A stretch of DNA of 41,062 nucleotides from Chloroflexota bacterium (lineage in GTDB: Bacteria; Chloroflexota; Anaerolineae; UBA4142). The translations under genes and the position numbers were made by a program. Of the stretch, positions 7,022 to 15,256 are shown piece by piece. The stretch is from assembly GCA_023381515.1 (NCBI GenBank), contig JAMCQI010000065.1:1-41062 (forward strand), written 5' to 3'. The number at the start of each line of letters is the position of its first letter. The first letter of the stretch is position 1. Below the pieces are notes generated by a model. It saw nothing but the letters and a program-made list of their open reading frames with translations. It did no database searches and was not told the origin of the DNA.

Positions 7022-8047
7022 CTATCGCGTAAAGACGATCCGTCCCACCAGATCGCCACGGGCCAGCCGTTCTGTCGCCGAGCGAATTTGCTCGAGCGGA
7101 TAGTGCGCCCCGATGACCGGGGTCAGTCTTCCCTGCTGCACCAGACGCACGACCTCGATCAGGTCTTGCTTCGTGCTGCCTCGGCACCCGATGATTTCTA
7201 GCTCCGTCTTGAACAGCGGGATCGAGGGGAATTCGAGCATCTCGTCGAGGTAAGCCACGACCAGAAACTTGCCGCCCGGGCGCAAAAGGGCCAAGCCGTC
7301 CAACACGCTGGCGTGGTTGCCGATGTTATCGACCACCACGTCTACCCCTTCGTGATCCGTGAACGCGTCAACTTGTTCCTTGAGCGACTGCGTGGTCGGA
7401 TTCACGGGAACGGCGCCGTACTGCTCGGCAATCTTGAGTCGCTCGTCCTTCCGGCTCGTCGCCATCACTTGGGCGCCGGCCAGGCGGGCGATCTGGACCC
7501 CGTGGATTCCCAGGCCCCCGACGCCGAGGATCAAAACCCGTTGTCCGAGGCCGACCTTGCCCTGGTCGATCAGGCTGTGGTACATGCACGCGACCGCATC
7601 TGGCAAGATGGCTGCCGCCGCGTCGTCGAGTTCCGGCGGAATCGCAACCAGGTTGGCCGCCGGCACCGCCACATATTCGGCGTGACCGCCGTCTCGCTCG
7701 AACCCAATCCGCTTCACGGCGGTGCAGCGCTGAGTTTGCCCGGTCAGACAATGCCGGCAGACGCCACAGACCACGTCAATCGCGACGGTCGCACGGTCCC
7801 CGATCTTCCAACCGCTCACGCCTTCCCCGAGCTCGACGATCTCTCCGGCAGATTCGTGGCCGAGGATACGCGGCAGCTCGCCCAGCGGCATCCGGCCCTG
7901 GAGGAGGTGCAGATCCGTGCTGCACAAGCCGCTCGCGCGCACGCGGAGCAAGACTTCGCCGGGCGCGGGCCGCGGCACCGGCCGCGGCATGACTTCAAGT
8001 TCACCGTGATAGTGCGACACGACGACCGCGCGCATGGTCTCCGTCAC
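7022..8047 (-). CDS. Zinc-dependent medium-chain alcohol dehydrogenase
   Basis: A 341-residue MDR-family dehydrogenase. Catalytic zinc residues are Cys42 (GLCSTD) and His64-Glu65 (LGHESAG); four structural-zinc cysteines lie at 94, 97, 100 and 108. The nucleotide-binding motif is VLILGVGGLGIHGVQ. The preferred start is GTG at 8045-8047, read as VTETMRAVVV, because AAGGA in the end of the upstream permease gene sits at the right distance; the ATG at 8035 is an alternative. The gap to the permease stop is only 2 bases, so it is translationally coupled to the transporter. Together with the dehydrogenase downstream it probably oxidises the imported compound. Confidence 0.9.
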   Translation of the reverse strand: MTETMRAVVVSHYHGELEVMPRPVPRPAPGEVLLRVRASGLCSTDLHLLQGRMPLGELPRILGHESAGEIVELGEGVSGWKIGDRATVAIDVVCGVCRHCLTGQTQRCTAVKRIGFERDGGHAEYVAVPAANLVAIPPELDDAAAAILPDAVACMYHSLIDQGKVGLGQRVLILGVGGLGIHGVQIARLAGAQVMATSRKDERLKIAEQYGAVPVNPTTQSLKEQVDAFTDHEGVDVVVDNIGNHASVLDGLALLRPGGKFLVVAYLDEMLEFPSIPLFKTELEIIGCRGSTKQDLIEVVRLVQQGRLTPVIGAHYPLEQIRSATERLARGDLVGRIVFTR

Positions 8048-8049
8048 GA

Positions 8050-8880
8050 TTATTCCTTCAATCCCGTGATGGCAATCCCCTGGATGAAAGAACGCTGCAA
8101 GACGAAGAAGAGGACGATCATGGGCAACGCGCCGATCGCCGCCACGGCCATCAGCTGGTTCCAATTCGTGCCGTTCTCGCCCATGAACAGCGAGATGCCG
8201 ATGGGCAGCGGGCGGAGTGAATCCTTGGAGATGATGATCAGCGGCCAAATGTACATGTCCCACGCTTCGCGGAAAGTGAATACGCCGAGGGCAGCCAGGG
8301 CCGGCTTGCAGAGGGGCATGACGATCTGCGCATAGATGCGGAGTTCGGAGGCGCCGTCAATGCGCGCGGCTTCGATCAGGTCATTGGGGATCGCCAAGAG
8401 GTACTGGCGCATCAGAAAGACGCCGAACCCGTCGACCAGGAATGGGATGATCAACCCCTGGTACGTATTCTGCCAATCGAACTGCTTGATGAGCAGGAAG
8501 AGCGGCACCATCGTCACTTCGAGGGGCAGCATCATCGTGCTGAGGATGAGAAGGAACAAGAGATTCCGCCCCTTGTAGCGGAACTTGGCCAGGCTATATC
8601 CCGCGAGGGAAGCGAGCGCGAGATTGCCGAGCGTGATCGACACGGCCACAATCGTGCTGTTCAGAAAATAGCGGGTAAAGTCCTGCGCGGCCCAGGCCTC
8701 AGGATAGGATTGCCAATCGACCGGGTTCGGAATCCACTGCACCGGGTACGCAAAGATATTGTCCATCGTCTTCAAGGACGAGGAGACCATCCAGAAAAAG
8801 GGTAGCAGAGCGATGATGACGACCAAGACCAAAAGCGGGTAAGTCACAATCGCGGCTTGCATCCGCCGCCACACTCCCAT
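8050..8880 (-). CDS. ABC transporter permease, MalG/CUT1 type
   Basis: A 276-residue inner-membrane permease. A first membrane span (LLVLVVIIALLPFFWMV) is followed by the periplasmic SLKTMDNIF stretch and further spans; the cytoplasmic EAA loop reads EAARIDGASELRIYAQIVMPL, the contact site for the ATPase. The C-terminus LQRSFIQGIAITGLKE is the classic end of MalG-type subunits. The ATG at 8878-8880 has GGAGGAG upstream and is preferred to the GTG 18 bases further up. It lies 4 bases downstream of the partner permease gene. No ATP-binding subunit is encoded in this cluster. Confidence 0.92.
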   Translation of the reverse strand: MGVWRRMQAAIVTYPLLVLVVIIALLPFFWMVSSSLKTMDNIFAYPVQWIPNPVDWQSYPEAWAAQDFTRYFLNSTIVAVSITLGNLALASLAGYSLAKFRYKGRNLLFLLILSTMMLPLEVTMVPLFLLIKQFDWQNTYQGLIIPFLVDGFGVFLMRQYLLAIPNDLIEAARIDGASELRIYAQIVMPLCKPALAALGVFTFREAWDMYIWPLIIISKDSLRPLPIGISLFMGENGTNWNQLMAVAAIGALPMIVLFFVLQRSFIQGIAITGLKE

Positions 8881-8884
8881 GGCC

Positions 8885-9802
8885 TTACTCCTCCCCACGC
8901 GAGAAAAGGCGGATTTGAAAAATCGTAAAGACCATCATGGCGATAAAGAGAAATACGCTCATCGCCGCCGCGCGGCCCATCTTGAAGAACTCAAAGGCCG
9001 TCTGGTAAATGAACAGCGGCAGGACACGGGTCGCGTCCGCCGGTCCGCCGCCCGTCATGATCATGGGAACGGCAAAAACCTTGAGCGCGACGATGACGCT
9101 CATAACCACGACGAGCATCGTGGTCGGCTGAAGCAGCGGCAAGGTAATGCCGCGGAACTGCTGCCAGGCATTCGCGCCGTCGATTTGCGCCGCTTCGTAA
9201 TACTCCTCCGGGATCGCTTGCAGGCCGGCCAGAAAGATCACCATATAGTAGGGCGTCGCCCGCCAGATGCCGATGATGATCACCGCCCACAGCGCCCATG
9301 CGCTGCTGCGCAGCCACGGGATAGGATCGACGCCGAACCACCCGAGGATCGTGTTCACCACGCCGTCCTGCTGATACATAAAGGTCCAAACGACCGCGTT
9401 GACCACCGCGGGCATGACCACCGGCATGAACGCGGCGGCCCGGAACCAATTCTTGGCGCGGATGCTTCGATTGAAGAGCATCGCCAGCCCCAACGACAGC
9501 ACCCATACCGGTACGACACTAAAGACCACGTAGGCCACCGAGACCTGGACCGAATTAAGGAAGGTGGGATCCTGAACGAGGTCGGCAAAGTTAGCCAACC
9601 CAATGAACCGCGGAGGGCTCAGGAGGTCATAGCTCGTAAGGCTGATGTAAAACGCCTGCGCCATCGGGAAGAAACGAAAAAAGATAATGACGGCGATGGC
9701 CGGAAGCAGAATGGCATAGCCAAACAACGCCTGTTTCGCGGCCAGATTCAGGCGGCGAGGACGAGATACGGAGACACTCTGGGATACGACCACGTCGGTC
9801 AC
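8885..9802 (-). CDS. ABC transporter permease, MalF/UgpA type
   Basis: About 305 residues with six predicted membrane spans, the first being GYAILLPAIAVIIFFRFFPMAQAFYISL, as in MalF/UgpA/LacF subunits of carbohydrate importers. The EAA loop is YYEAAQIDGANAWQQFRGITLPLL. The start is uncertain: GTG at 9802 follows a GGGGG Shine-Dalgarno-like run, and TTG at 9808 is also possible. It is encoded between the binding protein and the MalG-type permease, forming the membrane channel with the latter. Confidence 0.9.
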   Translation of the reverse strand: MTDVVVSQSVSVSRPRRLNLAAKQALFGYAILLPAIAVIIFFRFFPMAQAFYISLTSYDLLSPPRFIGLANFADLVQDPTFLNSVQVSVAYVVFSVVPVWVLSLGLAMLFNRSIRAKNWFRAAAFMPVVMPAVVNAVVWTFMYQQDGVVNTILGWFGVDPIPWLRSSAWALWAVIIIGIWRATPYYMVIFLAGLQAIPEEYYEAAQIDGANAWQQFRGITLPLLQPTTMLVVVMSVIVALKVFAVPMIMTGGGPADATRVLPLFIYQTAFEFFKMGRAAAMSVFLFIAMMVFTIFQIRLFSRGEE

Positions 9803-9875
9803 GAACAACCCCCGGGCAACCGGGCAGAGGCGTCGAACGCGGCGCCTCTGCCCAATCGGCGTAGAATAGATCGAT

Positions 9876-11252
9876 CTATTGACTAGTCATGGCCTTGGTG
9901 ATGGCCGCCTGGGCGGCGTCGAGCGCAGTCTTTGGATCAGCGCCATCGTAGACGACGCTTTCGACCGCCTTGCCCGCGTCCGTCGCGACCTCATTCGCGT
10001 ACGGCGAGCGGACGTACCATGTTCCGGTCTGAACGTCCTTCATGTGTACGTCAAAGAAGGGAAACGCCTTGGCTACGGCGCTGTCGGCCACGCCCTTGAC
10101 GGGCTGAACAAAGCCGGCTTTGGCGAGCCACTGATCGGGCTTGCTCAGCGCGAACTTGATGAAATCCCAAGCGGCGATTTTGTTATCGGCCGCGCTGTTC
10201 TTGTTGACCGCCCACGCCCAACCGTAGACCATCGTATGCGGCTTGGACGGATCGACTTGCGGTAGACCGACGACCGTAAAGTCGTTCTTGATGTTCGAGG
10301 CGACCACCTGGGGCGTCGCCCAGGGGCCGGTGATCCACATCGCATCAAACCCGTTGATGAAATCCTGGTTCGGGTTGGCGGGCGTGTTCTGCGTGTTCTT
10401 CGGGTCGTCGCACGCCTTGGTGATCTGGCTCCACAGCGTCAGGGCTTGCACCGCTTGGGGACTGTTTACGGTAATGGTCTTGCCGTCGTCGCTCAGAACC
10501 TTACCCCCGAATTGCTCGATCAAAGGCTGCAAGTCTTGCATTTCCCAGCGGTTGCTCGAATAGGGGAAGGCAAATGCCTTTTGAACGGTTCGGTTGCCGT
10601 CTACTTTTTTCAGCTTGGGGCAGAGGGCCAACAAGTCGTTCCAGGTCTTCGGGGCATCTTTCTGGGGATCGAGACCGGCCGCTTGGAAGAGCTTGTTGTT
10701 GATAAAGAGACTCATCGAATTGCCCTGGTAGGGCAGGGTGTAAACCTTGTTGTCGAAGGTGCTCGCCGCGAGGCCGCCGTCCGTATACCGGGCGGCCAGG
10801 TCGGCATAGCTCTTGACTCCAAAGACGTTGAGGTTGAGCGGCTCGAGGACTCCTTTGTCGTAGTAGGCGATATAGTAGGAGGCATCGGCGTCCATAATGT
10901 CAGGACCGGTCCCGGCGGCTAATGCGGCGTTGAGTTTCGTGTTGAGGTCGGAGGAAGCCAGGTTCGTCGCGTTGATCGTTACGTTCGGGCGGATGGTCTT
11001 GTACTGCTGGATCAGATCTTTCAGGTACGCCGTCATCGGGGCGTACTCATGCCACCAGAACTCGATGGTGATCGGTTCGGTTGGGAAAGCAAAGGTGCCG
11101 GACGAGGCGGACGCCGGTGCATTGGTGGGCTGGGCCGCGGCGGGTGCGCTGGTCGGCTGGGCCGGCGCCGCCACGGGCGCGCAAGCCGCCATCACGACGA
11201 TGATCGCCCCAAGCAGCATCAAAGCTGGGAGAGTTCTCTTAAGCATTCCCAT
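9876..11252 (-). CDS. ABC transporter sugar-type substrate-binding lipoprotein
   Basis: A 458-residue extracellular binding protein of the MalE/UgpB class. The signal peptide MGMLKRTLPALMLLGAIIVV leads to a lipobox VMAAC with Cys24 as the lipidation site, then an Ala/Pro/Thr-rich linker typical of Chloroflexota lipoproteins. The mature domain starts ITIEFWWHEY, has PDIMDAD and the late GWAWAVN segment of family-1 binding proteins. The ATG at 11252 has GGAG upstream and is preferred to a GTG at 11264. First gene of the transporter operon. The ligand is probably a sugar, polyol or phosphodiester, which the sequence alone does not settle. Confidence 0.92.
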   Translation of the reverse strand: MGMLKRTLPALMLLGAIIVVMAACAPVAAPAQPTSAPAAAQPTNAPASASSGTFAFPTEPITIEFWWHEYAPMTAYLKDLIQQYKTIRPNVTINATNLASSDLNTKLNAALAAGTGPDIMDADASYYIAYYDKGVLEPLNLNVFGVKSYADLAARYTDGGLAASTFDNKVYTLPYQGNSMSLFINNKLFQAAGLDPQKDAPKTWNDLLALCPKLKKVDGNRTVQKAFAFPYSSNRWEMQDLQPLIEQFGGKVLSDDGKTITVNSPQAVQALTLWSQITKACDDPKNTQNTPANPNQDFINGFDAMWITGPWATPQVVASNIKNDFTVVGLPQVDPSKPHTMVYGWAWAVNKNSAADNKIAAWDFIKFALSKPDQWLAKAGFVQPVKGVADSAVAKAFPFFDVHMKDVQTGTWYVRSPYANEVATDAGKAVESVVYDGADPKTALDAAQAAITKAMTSQ

Positions 11253-11359
11253 TTTTGTTCTCACTCCTTGGTTTTTGAGAAAGATAGGATCGGATCAGTG
11301 TACCCCCCTGCACATCTTCTCTGTGGTCGTCACCTCCTCGCTGATTTGCGCGCCGTCGA

Positions 11360-11722
11360 TCACGCGCCGATCTCCTTCAAGCGCGCCAGTATATCGGGCC
11401 GCAGCGGCGCAAACACGTCGAGGACGAGCACGTACTCGTCCAGGCTCTCGATCGAGTGTTCAACGCCGCCCGGTATGTGCGCGATCTCTCCCGGTCCGAG
11501 CACATGGGTTTCCGAGCCGATGACAAACCGCATCCGCCCTTTGAGCATGATGCTGAATTGTTCCGCCTCATGTTGGTGGGGCTCGCATTTCAGGTTGGGG
11601 AACGCCTCGTGCAGGCACAGCATGGACTTGTCGCCCACGATGCTTTGCCGCGACATGCCGGCGGGCAGGCTTGGATTGGGAACCACATCCTTGGGAACCT
11701 TTGTCCAGGAATGAACTGGCAT
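11360..11722 (-). CDS. Small cupin-domain protein
   Basis: A 120-residue single cupin barrel. Motif 1 is PHQHEAEQFSIMLKGRMRF (two His and a Glu), motif 2 is GPGEIAHIPGGVEHSI (last His), the expected four metal ligands. Such stand-alone cupins act as isomerases, dioxygenases or ligand sensors. It follows the GntR regulator by 7 bases and is presumably co-transcribed; a 107-base gap separates it from the transporter operon. A catabolic step on the imported compound, or ligand sensing, are both possible. Confidence 0.85.
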   Translation of the reverse strand: MPVHSWTKVPKDVVPNPSLPAGMSRQSIVGDKSMLCLHEAFPNLKCEPHQHEAEQFSIMLKGRMRFVIGSETHVLGPGEIAHIPGGVEHSIESLDEYVLVLDVFAPLRPDILARLKEIGA

Positions 11723-11729
11723 GGGTCAC

Positions 11730-12404
11730 TCACTCTGACTTGGTATGGGTCTTGCTGGTTTTCTCGATGGATTCCAAGAGCCGCCGGGCCGTGCCTTCGT
11801 GATGTTCGTTGGCATATCGCTCTGCATTAGCTACGTCGCCCCTTTCAAGCATTTGCACGATCAGTCGATGGTCTTGGGTGATCTGTTCAATTCGCCCGGG
11901 AAGCAGAATGCTGATGTTGCGAAAGTGTTCGCTGGCGTCGTAGAGGTTTTGTAAGAGAGCCTGGAGGCGAGGGGCGTGCGCGGCCTGCCAGATGACCTCG
12001 TGGAACGCTCGGTTGACCGCAAGCAGCCTATCCATGTCCTTCGAATCGACCGCTTGGTCCATTTCCTGCAGGATCTCTCTCAGCCGGCCATAGTCAGACG
12101 TGGTGAGATGCGGCGCCGCGAGCCGCGTGGCCAGCCCATCCAGGACCGCTCGCATGTGATAGCTTTCAATAATCTCCTCTTGGGAGAGCTCGGTAACAAC
12201 TGCACCCTTGTGAGGAAGCATCGTAATCAATCCCACGACTTGCAGGCGGTGGAGCGCTTCCCGAACGGGCATTCGGCTGACACCTAATTCCTTGGCCAAG
12301 TCGTCGGTGATCAAGTGCTCACCTGGTGCATATTTACCGGAAAGAATCGCGTCACGGATGCTGTCGGTCACAATTTCCTGCATAGTTCTATAGTTGGCAG
12401 CCAC
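11730..12404 (-). CDS. GntR-family (FadR/VanR type) transcriptional regulator
   Basis: A 224-residue regulator with an N-terminal winged helix (SIRDAILSGKYAPGEHL, then DDLAKELGVSRMPVREALHRLQVVGL) and an all-helical FCD effector domain containing the His/Asp metal-site pattern (HMRAVLDGLATRLAA, NRAFHEVIWQAA, DHRLIVQMLERGD). The start is GTG at 12404; ATG at 12383 would lose the first turn. It is divergent from the uroporphyrinogen-decarboxylase-family gene and directly upstream of the cupin and transporter genes, so it probably controls the catabolic cluster through the repeats at 12441-12477. Effector unknown. Confidence 0.9.
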   Translation of the reverse strand: MAANYRTMQEIVTDSIRDAILSGKYAPGEHLITDDLAKELGVSRMPVREALHRLQVVGLITMLPHKGAVVTELSQEEIIESYHMRAVLDGLATRLAAPHLTTSDYGRLREILQEMDQAVDSKDMDRLLAVNRAFHEVIWQAAHAPRLQALLQNLYDASEHFRNISILLPGRIEQITQDHRLIVQMLERGDVANAERYANEHHEGTARRLLESIEKTSKTHTKSE

Positions 12405-12440
12405 GTGTCACCTTGCCTTTTCTGTGATTATGGTTCATAA

Positions 12441-12477
12441 TGGATGTTATATCCAATATCCAATATCCAATATCCAT
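12441..12477. promoter_or_regulatory. Tandem 7-bp repeats with dyad in divergent promoter region
   Basis: The intergenic region between the GntR gene and the divergent methyltransferase gene contains TGGAT-5 bases-ATCCA followed by repeated CCAATAT units (about four tandem ATATCCA copies). Dyads with conserved GT...AC-like or TGGAT/ATCCA arms are usual binding sites for GntR/FadR regulators; the phased repeats suggest cooperative binding. Assignment is by position. Confidence 0.5.
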
Positions 12478-12605
12478 TGTATGACAACTTCCGGTTTTGT
12501 CAAACTCAGCCTATCTGGAAAAGCGCGAAAACGATAGGCCGGGAGGTAACCACGAGGTTAGCAAGGCGTCAGGTATCACCCGACCCAACTTGAGGAGCAA
12601 CAACA

Positions 12606-13781
12606 ATGGAAAAGATGACGCACCGCGAGCGCATACGCGCCGCTCTCTCGCATCAGCAGCCAGACCGTGTGCCGATCGATCTGGGCTCGACGCCTGTCAC
12701 GGGGATTGCTGTCCAAGCGCACGATCGCCTCCTGACATACCTGGGTTTGGATGCGGGGCCGACGCGAATCTTCGATCGGGCCGGGCAGATAGCGTGTGTC
12801 AACTCCGCCATCCTGGAATCATTCGGCATTGACACACGCGGCATTACCCCGGGTCGGCCGGATGGCGCGCCTGACGTCGATCTGCCGGACACGGATGGTT
12901 ACACCGATGAATGGGGACTGGTGCGGAAAAGGCCGCCCTACGCAGACACCTATTTCGTCGCGAATGCTCCGCTCGACGGAGAGATCTCAACCCAGGATAT
13001 CTTGAACTATCGGTGGCCGAAGCCGGATGACCCCGGCCGCATCCGCGGGTTGCGCGAGCAAGCCGTGAGCTGCCGCACGCAGGGCGATTGGGCCATCGTC
13101 CTCTCGCTCCCCGGCAGTTTCATTCAACATAGCCAGCTCATGCGCGGATTTTCCAGCTGGTATCTGGATGCGGCGCTCGATCCGACGCGCCTCGCCGCGC
13201 TTCTCGACCAAGTCATGGAAATCCAGATGGCGACGTGCGGCTATTTGCTGGACGCCGTGGGTGACCTGGTCGACGTGGTGTTCACCTACGACGACTTGGC
13301 CATACAGGATCGACTCATCGTTTCGCCGGCGATGTATCAGAAACTGCTCGAGCCGCGTCTCAAGAAATTCATCGAATATCTTCACGACAAAACGGCGGCA
13401 AAAATCGTCTTCCACACGGACGGCGCTGTCCGCCCCATATTGCACAGCCTGGCCGATATGGGCATTGACGCGATAAACCCGGTCCAGGTCTCGGCGAAGG
13501 GGATGGGCGATACGGCGGCGCTCAAGACGGAAATTGGAAACCGCCTGGCATTTTGGGGTGCGGTCGATACACAGTCGGTCCTACCCTTTGGTACGCCCGA
13601 CCAAGTTCGACTGGAAACGCAGCGTCGGGTCGATGAGTTGAATCAGGGCGGCGGCTACGTCTTGGGTTCTGTCCACAATATCCAGAGCGATGTTCCTGTG
13701 GAAAATGTCGCTGCGATGTTTGCGACGGCGCTCGGAAAGGACCTCAAAGAGCTTGGCAACCCGCACCAGCTCGATCGCTGA
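12606..13781 (+). CDS. Uroporphyrinogen decarboxylase (URO-D) family methyltransferase-like protein
   Basis: A 391-residue protein of the URO-D superfamily: MTHRERIRAALSHQQPDRVPIDLGS is the typical start, VDVVFTYDDLAIQ and FHTDGAVRPILHSLADMGIDAINPVQ are family landmarks, the latter with the zinc-binding His region. Members outside haem biosynthesis (MtaA, CmuA and relatives) move methyl groups to or from cobalamin proteins, or act on methoxylated substrates. True HemE is less likely because it is larger in signature motifs not seen here and stands beside a catabolic operon. GAGGAG lies eight bases before the ATG. It is the only plus-strand gene here and is divergent from the GntR regulator. 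Confidence 0.88.
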   Translation: MEKMTHRERIRAALSHQQPDRVPIDLGSTPVTGIAVQAHDRLLTYLGLDAGPTRIFDRAGQIACVNSAILESFGIDTRGITPGRPDGAPDVDLPDTDGYTDEWGLVRKRPPYADTYFVANAPLDGEISTQDILNYRWPKPDDPGRIRGLREQAVSCRTQGDWAIVLSLPGSFIQHSQLMRGFSSWYLDAALDPTRLAALLDQVMEIQMATCGYLLDAVGDLVDVVFTYDDLAIQDRLIVSPAMYQKLLEPRLKKFIEYLHDKTAAKIVFHTDGAVRPILHSLADMGIDAINPVQVSAKGMGDTAALKTEIGNRLAFWGAVDTQSVLPFGTPDQVRLETQRRVDELNQGGGYVLGSVHNIQSDVPVENVAAMFATALGKDLKELGNPHQLDR

Positions 13782-14086
13782 CCCGGTCGACTAGATGGCG
13801 ACTGGCCCAATGGAGTCGCCCCCGCCTGGTGGTGGGTTCCAATGGAGTCAAACCACGGTCTGGGGCCGGTGTGGCTGTGCCGTAGCCCCGCGCGCATTGC
13901 CAGCGCAATGATCGGAAATTGCGAATGACGGTAGCGCTCCACCTCTTGGCGAGTCACGCGGATGATGCCGACGGCTTCCGGTTCGAGTCAGGTCGAGCAC
14001 CATCCTGAGGAGTCCCTTCTTGCAGTGTCTCCCCAGCCTGGCGTGCGTGATAAGCACGTCGTTCAGTTAAATTCTAATAGGATAGA
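13782..14086. other. Intergenic stretch without a recognisable gene
   Basis: No start with a credible Shine-Dalgarno was found on either strand. The minus strand holds short open stretches (for example IIRVTRQEVERYRHSQFP near 13920-13970) that look protein-like but run out of frame quickly; this could be a gene remnant. The terminator hairpin at 14087 closes the stretch. Confidence 0.4.
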
Positions 14087-14115
14087 ATAGGCCACCTGGA
14101 AACCAGGTGGCCTAT
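14087..14115. terminator. Strong hairpin between convergent genes
   Basis: ATAGGCCACCTGG, AAA, CCAGGTGGCCTAT: thirteen perfect base pairs around a 3-base loop, lying between the 3' ends of the plus-strand URO-D-family gene and the minus-strand GYD gene. The minus-strand transcript is followed by a U-rich stretch (UCUAUCCUAUU); the plus side is not T-rich. Probably bidirectional. Confidence 0.8.
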
Positions 14116-14196
14116 CTGCTGTGTGCGTACCGGGATGCCCGCCGTTCGCCTTGTCGAATACAACCCGCTGTTTCAACTCAAAGGTCCAGTCAATCC

Positions 14197-14490
14197 TTAC
14201 GGCAGCGACTTGATGACGCGCGCCATCTCCTCTTCGCTAAAGGCACGTAGCGACACTGTCCGAACGTTGCCCTGCATGCCTATCGTGAGCAAGGTCCGCA
14301 TTGCCGTCTCGTCGTCCGGCCCTTCCGCTACCAGAACCATGTCATACTGACCAAGGGTATACCATACGCCGATCACGTTGATGCCGGCGGCCTGGGCAGC
14401 TTTCTTCATTGCGGCCACCCGGTCGATGGTGCCCTTGACATTGCGGATGCCCTGGTCCGTAAAGTTGACCAGGGAGATATAGGCAGACAT
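14197..14490 (-). CDS. GYD-domain protein
   Basis: A 97-residue ferredoxin-like-fold protein: MSAYISLVNFTDQGIRNVKGTIDR, then GVWYTLGQYDMVLVAEGPDDETA, matching the GYD domain family (the eponymous motif is GQYD here). The start has GGAGGA upstream. Function in the family is unknown; related dimeric alpha-beta barrel proteins bind small ligands or act as monooxygenase-like subunits. It stands alone, ending at the hairpin at 14087-14115. Confidence 0.88.
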   Translation of the reverse strand: MSAYISLVNFTDQGIRNVKGTIDRVAAMKKAAQAAGINVIGVWYTLGQYDMVLVAEGPDDETAMRTLLTIGMQGNVRTVSLRAFSEEEMARVIKSLP

Positions 14491-14804
14491 GCGATCCTCC
14501 CGTTTGGCTTGGGCGCATTTCGATTGAGATACGCCGAGTCCTTCCGGCCGTCATTCGAATGCTTCTCGAGTTTCGGGTTGTCGATGCACACCTCCTTTCC
14601 AACGCGGCGATCGGTGGGAGTTGCAGCCTCGCGGGGTGAGTCGTGGCTCGGGGCAAAGCAAAAGCACCTGCCGCGCACGGCTCTGGTCCGGCAATGTTCT
14701 CCGGGCGAGGCCTGCAAACTGTGGCTATGATATTATAACGCAGATATGGCTATTCGTGTATCCGTCTCAAGCTGGGAATTGTACTCTCGCGCTAGAGAGA
14801 CCTA
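14491..14804. other. Leader and intergenic region, no gene seen
   Basis: This holds the upstream region of the GYD gene. A TATAAT on the minus strand (14732-14737) could be its -10 element but has no good -35. No supported coding frame. Confidence 0.4.
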
Positions 14805-14903
14805 TCAGCGGCCTTCGATCTTGTCGGCCAGGTGGGAATCCTGCGGATCGAGCACGGGCCACTCGCCTTGCACGAGCTCCGCGGTCAGGAGACCGGAGTG
14901 ACA
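14805..14903 (-). pseudogene. Threonine synthase 3'-end fragment (copy L)
   Basis: On the minus strand the sequence reads SGLLTAELVQGEWPVLDPQD, then SHLADKIEGR and a TGA stop at 14805-14807. This is the same C-terminal sequence as the larger remnant at 34196-34534; over 90 bases (14805-14894 against 34196-34285) I count five mismatches. Similarity ends abruptly on both sides. It is a dead fragment, and with the second copy it brackets the 18-kb locus in direct orientation. Confidence 0.8.
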
Positions 14904-15212
14904 ATTGCACGGTCGTCCTGGAGTTTGCACGCCTGGATATTACCAAAATCTCGGTACCCGCGCAAGCATTCGAAGGCCTTATCTGATACTTGGCAGCAGC
15001 GCAGACGGAGCTAGCCTCAACTTGTAACCGGTTGGCGCGGGACCTCAGTGTATGCCCCGATGTTAGCTGAGAGGTCCGGGTGGCGGGACATGGAGAGTAA
15101 GCGACCTTTATAGATGCCTTTGGGGAACGTTCTATCACTCCGATCTCGGGGGTCGACAGGGCAGAGGCGTGTCCTCGGTCAGCAAGTACTATGCTGCGCC
15201 TTGGTGTGTAGC
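14904..15212. other. Intergenic stretch, nothing recognised
   Basis: No credible gene, promoter or repeat. A plus-strand open stretch ending near 14986 (reading LEFARLDITKISVPAQAF) looks protein-like but has no start; it may be another remnant. Confidence 0.35.
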
Positions 15213-15232
15213 CGAGAGCTCGGTAGCTCTCG
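15213..15232 (-). terminator. Hairpin downstream of the 18-kb locus
   Basis: CGAGAGCT, CGGT, AGCTCTCG: eight perfect pairs and a 4-base loop, 25 bases after the stop of the last gene of the locus (15257). It lacks a U-run, so it is terminator-like rather than a textbook intrinsic terminator. Confidence 0.5.
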
Positions 15233-15256
15233 ACTGTTTCTTACATTGGACCTACC

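Noticed and set aside
7313..9886. Long plus-strand open frames of 335-340 codons
   Set aside because: Antisense to the alcohol dehydrogenase and permease genes; the His/Arg/Asp-rich composition is typical of shadow translation.
13655..14057. Possible small gene on the minus strand between the methyltransferase gene and the hairpin
   Set aside because: Protein-like stretches lie in different frames and the longest overlaps the methyltransferase gene; at most a remnant.
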